64,000 nt of DNA, from assembly GCF_943733665.1 (NCBI RefSeq), contig NZ_OX030782.1:5132501-5196500 (forward strand), written 5' to 3'. Made by a program: the position numbers and the translations under genes. Under the pieces are notes generated by a model, which saw only the letters and a program-made list of their open reading frames with translations, had not been told where the DNA came from and did not search any database. Positions 8,345-17,752 of the stretch are shown here, piece after piece. Source of the DNA: Aquimarina sp. Aq107 (GTDB taxonomy: Bacteria; Bacteroidota; Bacteroidia; Flavobacteriales; Flavobacteriaceae). Position 1 is the stretch's first letter; every line of letters begins with the position of its first letter.

Positions 8345-10192
8345 ATGTGTGGAATAGTAGGGTATATAGGTCATAGGGAGGCTTATCCAATTGTATTAAA
8401 AGGATTAAAGAGATTAGAATATAGAGGGTACGATTCAGCAGGAATCGCTCTTTATGATGGAGAGGATATTAAATTATCTAAAACCAAAGGTAAAGTTGCT
8501 GATCTGGAAGAAAGGTTAGTGAATGAAATTTCTACTAATGGGAGTGTTGGTATTGGTCATACTAGATGGGCTACTCATGGAGTGCCAAATGATGTGAATT
8601 CTCATCCGCATTATTCCAATTCTGGTGATTTGGTAATCATTCATAATGGTATTATTGAAAATTATGAATCTCTTAGAAAGGAATTAATAAATAGAGGGTA
8701 TACTTTTACATCAGAAACGGATACAGAAGTATTAGTAAACCTGATAGAAGATGTAAAAACTAAAGAGGGTGTAAAATTAGGAAAAGCAGTTCAGATTGCC
8801 TTAAACCAAACAGTGGGGGCGTATGCTATTGCTGTTTTTGACAGAAGAAAACCAGACGAAATTGTTGTGGCTAGGTTAGGAAGTCCTCTGGCAATAGGAG
8901 TTGGAGAAGACGAGTTTTTCATTGCATCAGATGCATCACCATTTATAGAGTATACAAACAATGCTATATATCTTGAAGATGGTGAGATGGCAATAGTTCG
9001 TCGAAAAAAAGGTATAAAAGTAAGAAAGATAAAGGATGATAGTTTAGTTGATCCCTATCTTCAGGAATTGCAAATTAATTTAGAGCAAATTGAAAAAGGT
9101 GGTTACGATCATTTTATGCTTAAAGAAATTTATGAGCAACCAAGTGCAATTAGTGATACATATAGAGGTAGAATAAGAGTTGCTGAAGGGATTATTAAAA
9201 TGGCAGGAATTGATGATAATTTGGCTAAACTATTAAACGCCAAGCGTATTATTATCATAGCATGTGGAACCTCATGGCATGCTGGTCTTGTTGCAGAATA
9301 TATTTTTGAAGAATTAGTACGAATTCCGGTAGAGGTGGAATATGCTTCTGAGTTTAGGTATAGGAACCCAGTAATCCATCAAGATGATGTTGTAATAGCA
9401 ATATCTCAAAGTGGAGAAACAGCTGATACTATGGCTGCTATTAAATTAGCTAAAGAAAGAGGAGCTTTTGTTTTTGGAGTTTGTAATGTAGTAGGATCTT
9501 CTATTTCTAGAGAGACTCACGCAGGTGCATATACTCACGCAGGACCTGAGATAGGTGTTGCTTCTACAAAAGCATTTACTACTCAGATAACTGTACTTTC
9601 TTTAATTGCTTTAAAACTAGCGGAAAGAAAAGGAACTATTTCTAATAGTGATTTCCACTATTATCTTCAAGAATTAGAACGTGTTCCAGAAAAAGTAAAG
9701 ATTGCATTAGAGTCTAATGAACATATAAAATTAATTGCTGATACATATAAAGATGCTAAGAACTTCTTGTATTTAGGAAGAGGTTATAATTTTCCAGTAG
9801 CTTTAGAAGGTGCTTTGAAATTAAAAGAAATTTCATATATCCACGCTGAAGGATATCCTGCTGCGGAAATGAAGCACGGTCCAATAGCGTTAATAGATGA
9901 GCAGATGCCTGTGGTAGTAATTGCAACTAAAAAAGGGCATTATGACAAGGTTGTTAGTAATATTCAGGAAATTAAATCTAGAAAAGGAAAGATTATTGGG
10001 ATCGTAACAGAGGGTGATGAGACTGTAAAAGGACTTGCAGATCACGTAATTGAAATACCAGAAACTATTGAGTTTTTAACCCCTTTACTAACGACAATTC
10101 CACTTCAATTACTTTCATATCACATTGCGGTTATGTTAGATAAAAATGTAGATCAACCAAGGAATTTGGCAAAATCAGTTACTGTAGAGTAG
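8345..10192 (+). CDS. glmS: Glutamine-fructose-6-phosphate aminotransferase (isomerizing)
   Basis: GlmS makes glucosamine-6-phosphate from fructose-6-phosphate and glutamine, the entry to peptidoglycan and lipopolysaccharide amino sugars. The 615-residue protein begins MCGIVGYIG, leaving Cys2 as the N-terminal nucleophile of the glutaminase domain after Met removal; HTRWATHG (about 72-79) and HNGIIEN (about 100-106) are also present. Two SIS isomerase domains follow (for example ACGTSWHAG and SQSGETADT), and the end AKSVTVE is typical. The length is normal. It is the third gene of its operon and is followed by a strong terminator. No ribozyme-like leader is visible; the 20-bp upstream gap is too short for one. 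Confidence 0.98.
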   Translation: MCGIVGYIGHREAYPIVLKGLKRLEYRGYDSAGIALYDGEDIKLSKTKGKVADLEERLVNEISTNGSVGIGHTRWATHGVPNDVNSHPHYSNSGDLVIIHNGIIENYESLRKELINRGYTFTSETDTEVLVNLIEDVKTKEGVKLGKAVQIALNQTVGAYAIAVFDRRKPDEIVVARLGSPLAIGVGEDEFFIASDASPFIEYTNNAIYLEDGEMAIVRRKKGIKVRKIKDDSLVDPYLQELQINLEQIEKGGYDHFMLKEIYEQPSAISDTYRGRIRVAEGIIKMAGIDDNLAKLLNAKRIIIIACGTSWHAGLVAEYIFEELVRIPVEVEYASEFRYRNPVIHQDDVVIAISQSGETADTMAAIKLAKERGAFVFGVCNVVGSSISRETHAGAYTHAGPEIGVASTKAFTTQITVLSLIALKLAERKGTISNSDFHYYLQELERVPEKVKIALESNEHIKLIADTYKDAKNFLYLGRGYNFPVALEGALKLKEISYIHAEGYPAAEMKHGPIALIDEQMPVVVIATKKGHYDKVVSNIQEIKSRKGKIIGIVTEGDETVKGLADHVIEIPETIEFLTPLLTTIPLQLLSYHIAVMLDKNVDQPRNLAKSVTVE

Positions 10193-10221
10193 TAAATAGA
10201 AATAGATAAAATACATATTTT

Positions 10222-10261
10222 AAATGCAAAAAAGTACGATATATCGTACTTTTTTGCATTT
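10222..10261 (+). terminator. Terminator after glmS (40-bp perfect palindrome)
   Basis: Bases 10222-10241 and 10242-10261 are exact reverse complements, with the centre at ATATAT and an A-run/T-run pair inside the arms. It lies 30 bp after the glmS stop. The T-run makes it a good intrinsic terminator. Confidence 0.85.
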
Positions 10262-10311
10262 AATCGATAAAAAAGGGCAAAAAATTGTTTTTTAACAACT
10301 TTTTTTAGTAG

Positions 10312-10325
10312 TTTCGCCGGCGAAA
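10312..10325. promoter_or_regulatory. GC-rich palindrome upstream of first receptor
   Basis: TTTCGCCGGCGAAA is a perfect 14-bp palindrome standing out from AT-rich surroundings, 67 bp before the start of the receptor at 10393. The position and symmetry suggest a binding site for a dimeric regulator. I did not notice another copy in the window, including upstream of the paralogous receptor. Confidence 0.4.
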
Positions 10326-10392
10326 TTATTTAGATTTCATTTTTACAAATTTGAGTTTCCCCAACAAGCTTAAACTTTAAAATAACCTATTT

Positions 10393-13068
10393 ATGAAAAA
10401 AATTACTTTTATAGTAGCGCTATTTATATGCGTTATTAGTAATGCTCAAACCGTAATTAACGGTAGAGTAGTTGATGATTTTAATCAACCAATTCCAGGA
10501 GCCAATATCTCATTGAAAGGAGATGCCATAGGAACAGTTACAGATTTTGACGGTGTTTTTACGTTAAAAGTAACTCAAAAACCACCTTTTACAATTACAG
10601 CAAGTAGTATTGGGTATGAAGATAGTTCGGTAGAGGTAACTTCAGAATCAGAAGAAGTGGTAATAGTTCTAACAGAAGGTAACATTCTTGATTTGATAGT
10701 AATATCGGCTTCTAGAGCACCAGAACGTTTATTTGAATCACCAGTAAGTATTGAAAGATTTGGTGTTAAAGAGATTAAGAACACACCATCTGTGGATTTC
10801 TATGATGGTTTGGAAAATTTAAAAGGAGTAGATGTAAATACAAATAGTTTAACCTTTAAGTCTATTAACACTAGAGGTTTTGCTTCTTTTACGAATACTC
10901 GTTTTGTTCAGCTAATTGATGGAATGGATAATACTTCTCCATCATTAAACTTTGCATTAGGGAATCTTATCGGAATGAATGAGTTAGATGTGGAGAATGT
11001 CGAGCTTCTTCCAGGAGCTTCTTCTGCATTATATGGTGCGAATGCTTTTAATGGTATATTATTTATGACTAGTAAAAGCCCATTTGATAAACAAGGTATT
11101 AGTGCGTATGCTAAAGGAGGAATTACATCTCAAGAAGCTGCTGGTAATAATGAATTCTATGATGTGGGTGTTAGAGTAGCTCATGCTTTTACAGATAATT
11201 TTGCTGCTAAAGCAAACTTTTCTTTTTTGAATGGAACTGATTGGTTTGCGACAAACCAAGATAATATAGAAAACCCTGGATTGAGCAGAGAACTAGATCC
11301 TGCTTACAATGGTTTAAATGTTTATGGGGATGAAGTTAGAGCACTTCTTCCTGGTGCTGGTGTTGTGACTAGAACAGGATATAATGAATCTGATCTTACA
11401 GATTATAATGCCGAAAGTATCAAATTTGATGGAGCAGTACATTATAAGCCATTTAACAATGACTTTGAAATTATTTATGCTGGTAAATTAGGAAAAGGAC
11501 AAACAATTTTTCAAGATTCAAACAGATTTTCTTTAAAAGATTTCTTTTTTCAACAGCATAAATTAGAGGTTAGAAATAACAATTTCTTTGTGAGAGGTTA
11601 TATTTCTGCTGAAGATGCTGGAGATACTTATGATTTAAGATTTACAGGAATTAATATTAACAGAAGTTGGAAAAGTGATGAAGATTGGTTTGGAGAGTAT
11701 GCAACTACATTTGCAACTGCAGTAGGTACTGATCAGGAAAGACATCAAGCTGCAAGAGATTTTGCGGATAGAGATCGATTAGAGCCTGGTTCTGCTGGTT
11801 TTGAAAGCGCTTTTAACGAAGTTACAAGCACTCCTGATTTTCAAACTGGATCTAGATTTAAGTCTAAGACAGAATTGAGACATGTAGATGCGAATTATAA
11901 TTTAGGCCATATCACTAATAATTTTGCTGATATCCAAGTTGGAGGATCATTTAGAGAGTATTCCTTAAATTCTGCCGGTACGTTTTATACAGATTTTGAT
12001 GGAGCAATTAATTATTCTGAAATTGGAATATATTCACAAATTCAGAAAAAGTTACTAGATGAAAGATTGAAGTTAACAGGTTCTGTTCGTTATGATAAGT
12101 CACAGTTATTTGATGGTAACTTCTCTCCAAGATTTTCGGTAGGATATACACTAGGTAAGAATAGAAATCGTAATCTTCGTGCTTCTATTCAGACAGGTTT
12201 TAGAAACCCAACAACTCAAGATTTATACTTAGGACTTGATATTGGTGAAGGAGCTATCGTTGGTTCGGCACCAGATAACCTAGATCGTTTTACAAGAACT
12301 ATAAATGGCACTGCAATAACAGGTCGTGCAGCCTATGAAAATTCGTATACAGCAGAATCTGTAGAAGCATTTATCAGATCTGGAGGAACAGCTGAGTTAG
12401 AAATTGCTAACCCAGATATTGTACAACCGGAAAGAGTAACTGCTATTGAAATAGGATATAGAGCAGATTTTGGTAAATTGTTATTAGATCTAAGCGGATA
12501 CTATAATATGTACGAAGATTTTATTTCTACAATTGATGTAGTTAGTCCTCTAGCTGGAGATGTAGGTACTCCACAAGCTGAAGGGGCAATAGGTACAGGG
12601 AACTTTGCAGGTTTTCAAGCGGTTACTAATTCTGATGTAGACATTAATTCTTATGGTGCAGTATTAGGTATAAGTGCTAAGGTGTTTGGAGACTTTGATT
12701 TAGGAGCTAGTTATACATATGCTAAACAAGATTTTGACCAAAATGAAGATCCAGGTTTTAGAACTAATTTTAATACACCTGAGCACAAAGCAAAATTAAA
12801 TTTTGGACACGATAACTTATTTAGAAACTTTGGTTTCAACACTGCTGCAAAATGGAGTGATGAATACGTTTGGGAATCAGCATTTGCTGTAGGTAATGTT
12901 CCATCGTTTACCGTTTTTGATGCGCAGGTTAATTATAGAATACCATCATTAAAAACAACTCTTAAGCTTGGAGGTACTAATATTGGAGGTAGTGAGTATT
13001 TCACTGCTGTAGGCACGGCTCCAATTGGATCATTATATTATTTAGGACTTACAATAAATAATTTCTAA
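10393..13068 (+). CDS. TonB-dependent receptor (tandem copy 1)
   Basis: This is an 891-residue outer-membrane receptor. A signal peptide (residues 1-19, ending ISNAQ) is followed by a carboxypeptidase-regulatory-like domain (about 20-100; GRVVDDFNQPIPGANI, TDFDGVFTL), the plug with its LLPGASSALYGANAFNGILF segment, and a 22-strand-type barrel ending in the aromatic terminus LTINNF. It should import a large or scarce substrate with energy from TonB. The next gene is a close paralog, and the third is a GDSL/SGNH lipoprotein, suggesting uptake of an esterified or lipidic compound. No SusD-like gene is present. It has its own terminator and a possible operator upstream. Confidence 0.93.
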   Translation: MKKITFIVALFICVISNAQTVINGRVVDDFNQPIPGANISLKGDAIGTVTDFDGVFTLKVTQKPPFTITASSIGYEDSSVEVTSESEEVVIVLTEGNILDLIVISASRAPERLFESPVSIERFGVKEIKNTPSVDFYDGLENLKGVDVNTNSLTFKSINTRGFASFTNTRFVQLIDGMDNTSPSLNFALGNLIGMNELDVENVELLPGASSALYGANAFNGILFMTSKSPFDKQGISAYAKGGITSQEAAGNNEFYDVGVRVAHAFTDNFAAKANFSFLNGTDWFATNQDNIENPGLSRELDPAYNGLNVYGDEVRALLPGAGVVTRTGYNESDLTDYNAESIKFDGAVHYKPFNNDFEIIYAGKLGKGQTIFQDSNRFSLKDFFFQQHKLEVRNNNFFVRGYISAEDAGDTYDLRFTGININRSWKSDEDWFGEYATTFATAVGTDQERHQAARDFADRDRLEPGSAGFESAFNEVTSTPDFQTGSRFKSKTELRHVDANYNLGHITNNFADIQVGGSFREYSLNSAGTFYTDFDGAINYSEIGIYSQIQKKLLDERLKLTGSVRYDKSQLFDGNFSPRFSVGYTLGKNRNRNLRASIQTGFRNPTTQDLYLGLDIGEGAIVGSAPDNLDRFTRTINGTAITGRAAYENSYTAESVEAFIRSGGTAELEIANPDIVQPERVTAIEIGYRADFGKLLLDLSGYYNMYEDFISTIDVVSPLAGDVGTPQAEGAIGTGNFAGFQAVTNSDVDINSYGAVLGISAKVFGDFDLGASYTYAKQDFDQNEDPGFRTNFNTPEHKAKLNFGHDNLFRNFGFNTAAKWSDEYVWESAFAVGNVPSFTVFDAQVNYRIPSLKTTLKLGGTNIGGSEYFTAVGTAPIGSLYYLGLTINNF

Positions 13069-13160
13069 TTTAGAAATGAATATATTGACGATAATAATGT
13101 AATTAAATTTTTAAAAACAATCTGTAATTCAGTTAATTACAAAAATTTAATAGGATATAT

Positions 13161-13196
13161 AAAAAAGCCTATCTTAATTTTAAGATAGGCTTTTTT
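13161..13196 (+). terminator. Terminator after first receptor
   Basis: A perfect 16-bp stem (13161-13176 with 13181-13196) has an ATTT loop, with a GCCTATCTTA core and a six-T 3' arm. It lies about 90 bp after the receptor stop. The 321-bp gap between the two receptors (13069-13389) holds this hairpin, a candidate -7 element at 13235 and otherwise AT-rich sequence with no small gene that I can support. Confidence 0.85.
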
Positions 13197-13234
13197 CATG
13201 GAAAAAATGAAAATTCCCTTTAAAAACGTAGTTC

Positions 13235-13242
13235 TATTTTTG
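13235..13242 (+). promoter_or_regulatory. Candidate -7 element for second receptor
   Basis: TATTTTTG fits TAnnTTTG, about 148 bp before the ATG at 13390. It overlaps a short inverted repeat TTGATT-GAA-AATCAA (13240-13254) around the expected transcription start. The long leader makes this tentative. Confidence 0.3.
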
Positions 13243-13389
13243 ATTGAAAATCAATTATTAAAAGAAGAAATAGTGAATTTGCTATAATAACAGGGTTTAG
13301 TTTATGAAAAATACAGAATTTTAACTTTTTTTTAAAGAATTGATAAAAAAACGTATATTGTTATCATAACATAAAAACTAATTTAGGAT

Positions 13390-16155
13390 ATGAGGACAAT
13401 TACGTTAGTAATAATGCTTTTTCTGGGTGTTATTTCTACTGCACAAACAACAATTAGTGGAAAGGTGGTTGATGATAATAATCAACCAATTCCAGGGGCA
13501 AACATAGCTTTACAAGGAGCTTCTGTGGGGACTGTTACCGATTTTGATGGATTATTTACATTAACACTGGAGGAAACCCCTCCCTTTACTATTATAGTAA
13601 GTAGTGTTGGTTTTGAGTCTACTAATGTAAGTATTACATCTAGCTCAAATGATTTAACAGTTACTTTAAAGGAAGGAACTGAATTAGATGAGGTGATTAT
13701 CTCTGCGTCTAGAACACCAGAGAGGGTTTTTGAATCTCCAGTGAGCGTAGAACGTTTTGGAATTAAGAAAATAAAGACTACTCCGGCAGCAGATTTTTAT
13801 GATGGTTTAGAGAGTTTGAAAGGTGTTGATATTAATACTAATAGTTTAACGTTTAAATCTGTAAATACTAGAGGATTTGCGGATTTTGCTAATACTAGAT
13901 TTGTTCAGTTGGTAGATGGAATGGATAATTCTGCTCCTGCATTAAATTTTGTTCTTGGTAATTTGTTGGGGATGACAGAATTGGATGTAAATAGTATAGA
14001 ATTACTTCCTGGGGCATCTTCAGCATTATATGGAGCGAATGCTTTTAATGGAATATTGTTCATGACCAGTAAAAACCCTTTTGATCATCAGGGAATAAGT
14101 GCATATTTTAAAGGAGGTATTACTTCTCAAGATGCTTCTGGGGATAATGAATATTACGACTATGGAATTAGGATTGCACACGCATTTTCGGATAAGTTTG
14201 CCGCAAAAGCTAACTTCTCTTATTTAAGAGGGACGGATTGGTTTGCGACAAGTGAAGTAAGTGTGTCAGATGATAATATTACAGGTACTAGATTAGATCC
14301 TAATTATGATGGGCTTAATGTTTATGGAGATGAAGTAAGTACTAACATCAGAGGAGTTGGTGTGGCTTTAGTAAATCTTGGAGTATTGCCAGCTGGAGCA
14401 GAGAATTTATTACCTAACGAAGAAGTAAGTAGAACTGGTTATTTAGAAAGTGATCTAAATAATTACAACGCAGAAAGTATCAAGTTTGATGCGGCTTTAC
14501 ATTATCGTCCTTTTGCAGATGATTTCGAAATTATTTATTTAGGAAAAGTTGGTCGGGGAACAACAATTTATCAAGGGGCAAATAGGTATTCTATTCGTAA
14601 TTTTTTCTTGCAACAACATAAATTAGAAATCAAAAATGACAATTTTTTTATAAGAGGTTATATTACGGATGAAGATGCCGGAGATTCATATGATTCCAGA
14701 TTTACAGGGATTAATATAAATAGACTATGGAAAGATGATTTAACCTGGTTTGGAGAATATGCTGGGGCGTTTGCTCAGGCAACTCTTGCTGGTCAGTTGC
14801 CAGAACAAGCACATTTAATAGCTAGACAAACAGCAGACACAGGAAGATTACTTCCAGGTACACCAGAATTTGAAAATGCTTTTAATACAGTAACTACAGA
14901 TCCTGATCTTGCGACAGGGTCTAAGTTTCAGGATGAGAGTCAATTAAGACATGTGGATGTTAACTATAATTTTAGTCATATTACAAAAAACTTTGCTGAT
15001 ATTCAGGTTGGGGGATCATTTAGAGAGTATAAATTGAATTCTGCAGGTACTATATTTACGGATTTTGATGGTCCAATTCGTTATTCAGAATTTGGAGTTT
15101 ATACACAGATTCAAAAGAAGTTAATTGATGATAGATTAAAAATAACAGGATCAATAAGATATGATAAGTCGGAGCTATTCGATGGAAATTTTTCTCCAAG
15201 ATTATCTTTAGGTTATACTGCTGGAGCTGACAGAAATCATAATATTCGTTTATCAGCACAAACTGGTTTTAGAAATCCTACAACACAGGATCTATTTATT
15301 GGTCTTAATGTAGGTAGAGCAATTCTTGTAGGATCTGCTTCGGAAAATTTGGATCGAGATGTTAGAACTTTTGACCTAAGCGGAGATGGTCAATTACTAA
15401 CTGGAAGTAGTACTGCAGATGTGGTTGGAAGACAAGCGTATGAAAATTCATTTTCCTTAAATTCTGTGCTAGCAGGTAGTCCTACAGTTTCAAATGTTGA
15501 TTTAGTAGAACCAGAAAAAGTTATTGCTGTAGAACTTGGGTATCGCGCTAAGATTGAGAAGTTTGTGATTGATTTGAGTGGTTATTATAATCTTTATACT
15601 GATTTTATTTCTACGGAGAATGTGCTAGTTCCTCTTTATGGAGAGGTAGGTGACGGAACACTATCGCTTGCAGCATTACAAAATGGTGATACAGAGGTGT
15701 ATCAGGCGTATACAAATTCTGATGTAGATATTAAGTCATTTGGAGGGACTATTGGTGTTGATACTAAAGTATTCGGCAATTTTGATATAGGTGTTAATTA
15801 TACTTTTACAAAACAAGATTTTGATGAAAATGAAGATCCTGATTTTAGAACAAATTTTAATACCCCAGAACATAAAGTGAAGGCGTCTTTTGGAAATACT
15901 CGATTATTTAAAAACTTTGGATTTAATACTAGTTGGACTTGGAGTGATTCTTATTTCTGGGAAGCTTCGTTTGGTGACGGGGATGTTCCTTCTTTTAATG
16001 TTGTGAATGCACAAATTAATTATACTATTCCTAAATTAAAAGCAACAATAAAAGGAGGTGCTACCAATATCTTAGGAGATGAGTACTTTACTGCTTTTGG
16101 TACTGGATTTATTGGGTCTCAATATTACATAGGTGTATCCATAAATAATTTATAA
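13390..16155 (+). CDS. TonB-dependent receptor (tandem copy 2)
   Basis: This is a 921-residue receptor paralogous to the preceding gene over its whole length: a signal peptide ending ISTAQ, a carboxypeptidase-regulatory domain (GKVVDDNNQPIPGANI), a plug and barrel, and the terminus VSINNL. The N-terminal 250 residues align almost without gaps. The differences lie in extracellular-loop insertions, such as the GVALVNLGVLPAG stretch near residue 320 and a longer loop around 650-690, which is where ligand specificity is set. It lies 31 bp upstream of the SGNH lipoprotein gene, with which it is probably co-transcribed. It can be read as a duplicated receptor that has diverged in ligand or in expression. 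Confidence 0.93.
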   Translation: MRTITLVIMLFLGVISTAQTTISGKVVDDNNQPIPGANIALQGASVGTVTDFDGLFTLTLEETPPFTIIVSSVGFESTNVSITSSSNDLTVTLKEGTELDEVIISASRTPERVFESPVSVERFGIKKIKTTPAADFYDGLESLKGVDINTNSLTFKSVNTRGFADFANTRFVQLVDGMDNSAPALNFVLGNLLGMTELDVNSIELLPGASSALYGANAFNGILFMTSKNPFDHQGISAYFKGGITSQDASGDNEYYDYGIRIAHAFSDKFAAKANFSYLRGTDWFATSEVSVSDDNITGTRLDPNYDGLNVYGDEVSTNIRGVGVALVNLGVLPAGAENLLPNEEVSRTGYLESDLNNYNAESIKFDAALHYRPFADDFEIIYLGKVGRGTTIYQGANRYSIRNFFLQQHKLEIKNDNFFIRGYITDEDAGDSYDSRFTGININRLWKDDLTWFGEYAGAFAQATLAGQLPEQAHLIARQTADTGRLLPGTPEFENAFNTVTTDPDLATGSKFQDESQLRHVDVNYNFSHITKNFADIQVGGSFREYKLNSAGTIFTDFDGPIRYSEFGVYTQIQKKLIDDRLKITGSIRYDKSELFDGNFSPRLSLGYTAGADRNHNIRLSAQTGFRNPTTQDLFIGLNVGRAILVGSASENLDRDVRTFDLSGDGQLLTGSSTADVVGRQAYENSFSLNSVLAGSPTVSNVDLVEPEKVIAVELGYRAKIEKFVIDLSGYYNLYTDFISTENVLVPLYGEVGDGTLSLAALQNGDTEVYQAYTNSDVDIKSFGGTIGVDTKVFGNFDIGVNYTFTKQDFDENEDPDFRTNFNTPEHKVKASFGNTRLFKNFGFNTSWTWSDSYFWEASFGDGDVPSFNVVNAQINYTIPKLKATIKGGATNILGDEYFTAFGTGFIGSQYYIGVSINNL

Positions 16156-16186
16156 AATAATATAAACGATTTTAAGAAATATAGAT

Positions 16187-17695
16187 ATGAATATTCAATA
16201 TAAATGGCTATTAATTCTAATGGTTTTTGGGATTATAGCTTGTGAATCAGATGATGATTCTTCCGTAGAAGAAGAAGTGGTGATTACTTCTGGTACTGCA
16301 GATTTTTCTACATATGTAGCACTAGGAAACTCCTTGACAGCAGGTTTTACCGATGGAGCTTTATTTATTGAAGCCCAAGAAAATTCTATGCCTAATATCT
16401 TGGCACAACAATTTGCATTAGTAGGTGGCGGTACATTTACACAACCGTTAATGAGTGATAATATCGGTGGAGCATTATTGGGAGGAAATCAAATATTAGG
16501 TCCAAGATTATTTTTTAATGGTGCAGGCCCAGCAACGTTACCTGCTACTCCTACTACAGAAATTTCTTCGATTTTATCAGGTCCTTTTAATAATATGGGT
16601 ATTCCAGGGGCTAAAAGTTTTCATTTATTAGCGAATGGGTACGGTAATATTGCTGGATTGCCTAATCTTGCGAATCCTTATTTTGTACGAATGGCTACTG
16701 ATCCAAATGCTTCAGTAATTGAAGATGCTATGGCACAGAATCCAACTTTTTTCTCATTATGGATTGGTAATAATGATGTGCTAGGATATGCGTTAACTGG
16801 AGGAGATGGTACAGATCCTATAACAGATACGGCAACATTTAATGGAGCATATAATGCATTGGTAGCATCTTTAACTTCTGGTGGAGCAAAAGGTGTCATA
16901 GCGAATATTCCTGACGTAACCTCTATTGCTCACTTTACTACAGTACCCCATAATCCTGTTCCTTTAGATGCAGCTACTGCAGGCTTTTTAAATAGTGCTA
17001 GCGCCTATGGTGCATATAATGGTGGGCTAGATGCCGCATTGGCTTTTTTAACAGCTAACCCAATGACTTTAGGGGCTCTTTTTCCGGCTACTGCCGATAT
17101 GACTTCATTAGAATTAGCTACAGCCGAAATTGCTAGAAGAAAAATAACTTTTAACGAAGGAGAAGGGAATGCAGTTGTGATTTTAGATGAAGATTTAACT
17201 GATTTAACAATTATTAATAATGCACTAGTTAGTATAAGACAAGCCACGGCTGAAGATCTTTTAGTACTGCCGTCTAGTAGTTTCATTGGTACAGAAGCTA
17301 TCCCTGGAAATCCACAAACTGTAAACGGTGTGGCTATTCCTTTGGCTGATAAATGGGTATTGACACCAGAGGAGCAAGCAGAAATTGCTACAGCTACTGC
17401 AGCATTTAATGCTACAATTTCTGCTGCGGCACAACAAGCGGGATTGGCATTTGTGGACGCAAATGCTTTGTTAGTTGCTGCTTCTGATGGGGGAACTACC
17501 TTTGATGAATTTTTATTACAAGGTAATTTAGTGTTCGGAGGATTGTTCTCATTAGATGGAGTGCATCCTACTGCGCGTGGATATGCATTTATAGCTAATG
17601 AAACTATGAAAGCTATTAATACAACCTATGGTTCTAATTTGCCAATGGTAAAAGCGGTAGATTATCCTACATTTTATTCGCCAATGTTACAATAG
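16187..17695 (+). CDS. GDSL/SGNH-family lipoprotein hydrolase
   Basis: The 502-residue protein has a lipoprotein signal (lipobox ending IIAC, then acidic ESDDD, typical of surface export in this phylum). SGNH hydrolase blocks are visible: block I is G47-N48-S49-L50 with Asn in place of the usual Asp before the serine, block III is WIGNNDVLGY (the Asn-Asp oxyanion block), and block V is D457-G-V-H460 with the Asp/His of the catalytic triad. An ester hydrolase on the cell surface or facing the periplasm is likely. It follows the second receptor by 31 bp, so it could cleave the ligand before uptake. It ends at a bidirectional terminator. Confidence 0.88.
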   Translation: MNIQYKWLLILMVFGIIACESDDDSSVEEEVVITSGTADFSTYVALGNSLTAGFTDGALFIEAQENSMPNILAQQFALVGGGTFTQPLMSDNIGGALLGGNQILGPRLFFNGAGPATLPATPTTEISSILSGPFNNMGIPGAKSFHLLANGYGNIAGLPNLANPYFVRMATDPNASVIEDAMAQNPTFFSLWIGNNDVLGYALTGGDGTDPITDTATFNGAYNALVASLTSGGAKGVIANIPDVTSIAHFTTVPHNPVPLDAATAGFLNSASAYGAYNGGLDAALAFLTANPMTLGALFPATADMTSLELATAEIARRKITFNEGEGNAVVILDEDLTDLTIINNALVSIRQATAEDLLVLPSSSFIGTEAIPGNPQTVNGVAIPLADKWVLTPEEQAEIATATAAFNATISAAAQQAGLAFVDANALLVAASDGGTTFDEFLLQGNLVFGGLFSLDGVHPTARGYAFIANETMKAINTTYGSNLPMVKAVDYPTFYSPMLQ

Positions 17696-17716
17696 CACTT
17701 AAATGTTTTAAATGGA

Positions 17717-17750
17717 AAGCCAATAAAGAAAAATTTTTCTTTATTGGCTT
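17717..17750. terminator. Bidirectional terminator (34-bp perfect palindrome)
   Basis: Bases 17717-17733 and 17734-17750 are exact reverse complements (AAGCCAATAAAG... core) with A5/T5 at the centre. It fills the 57-bp gap between the convergent SGNH lipoprotein and fatty-acid-hydroxylase genes and should stop transcription from both sides. Confidence 0.85.
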
Positions 17751-17752
17751 CT

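Noticed and set aside
10222..10261. Long perfect palindromes (also 17717-17750 and 58246-58277) as mobile-element ends or phage sites
   Set aside because: Each follows a stop codon closely and has a T-run; no transposase or flanking direct repeats are present. They are terminators.
10393..16155. Tandem receptors as an assembly duplication
   Set aside because: The copies differ throughout at both base and residue level and have separate leaders and a terminator, so this is a genuine old duplication.
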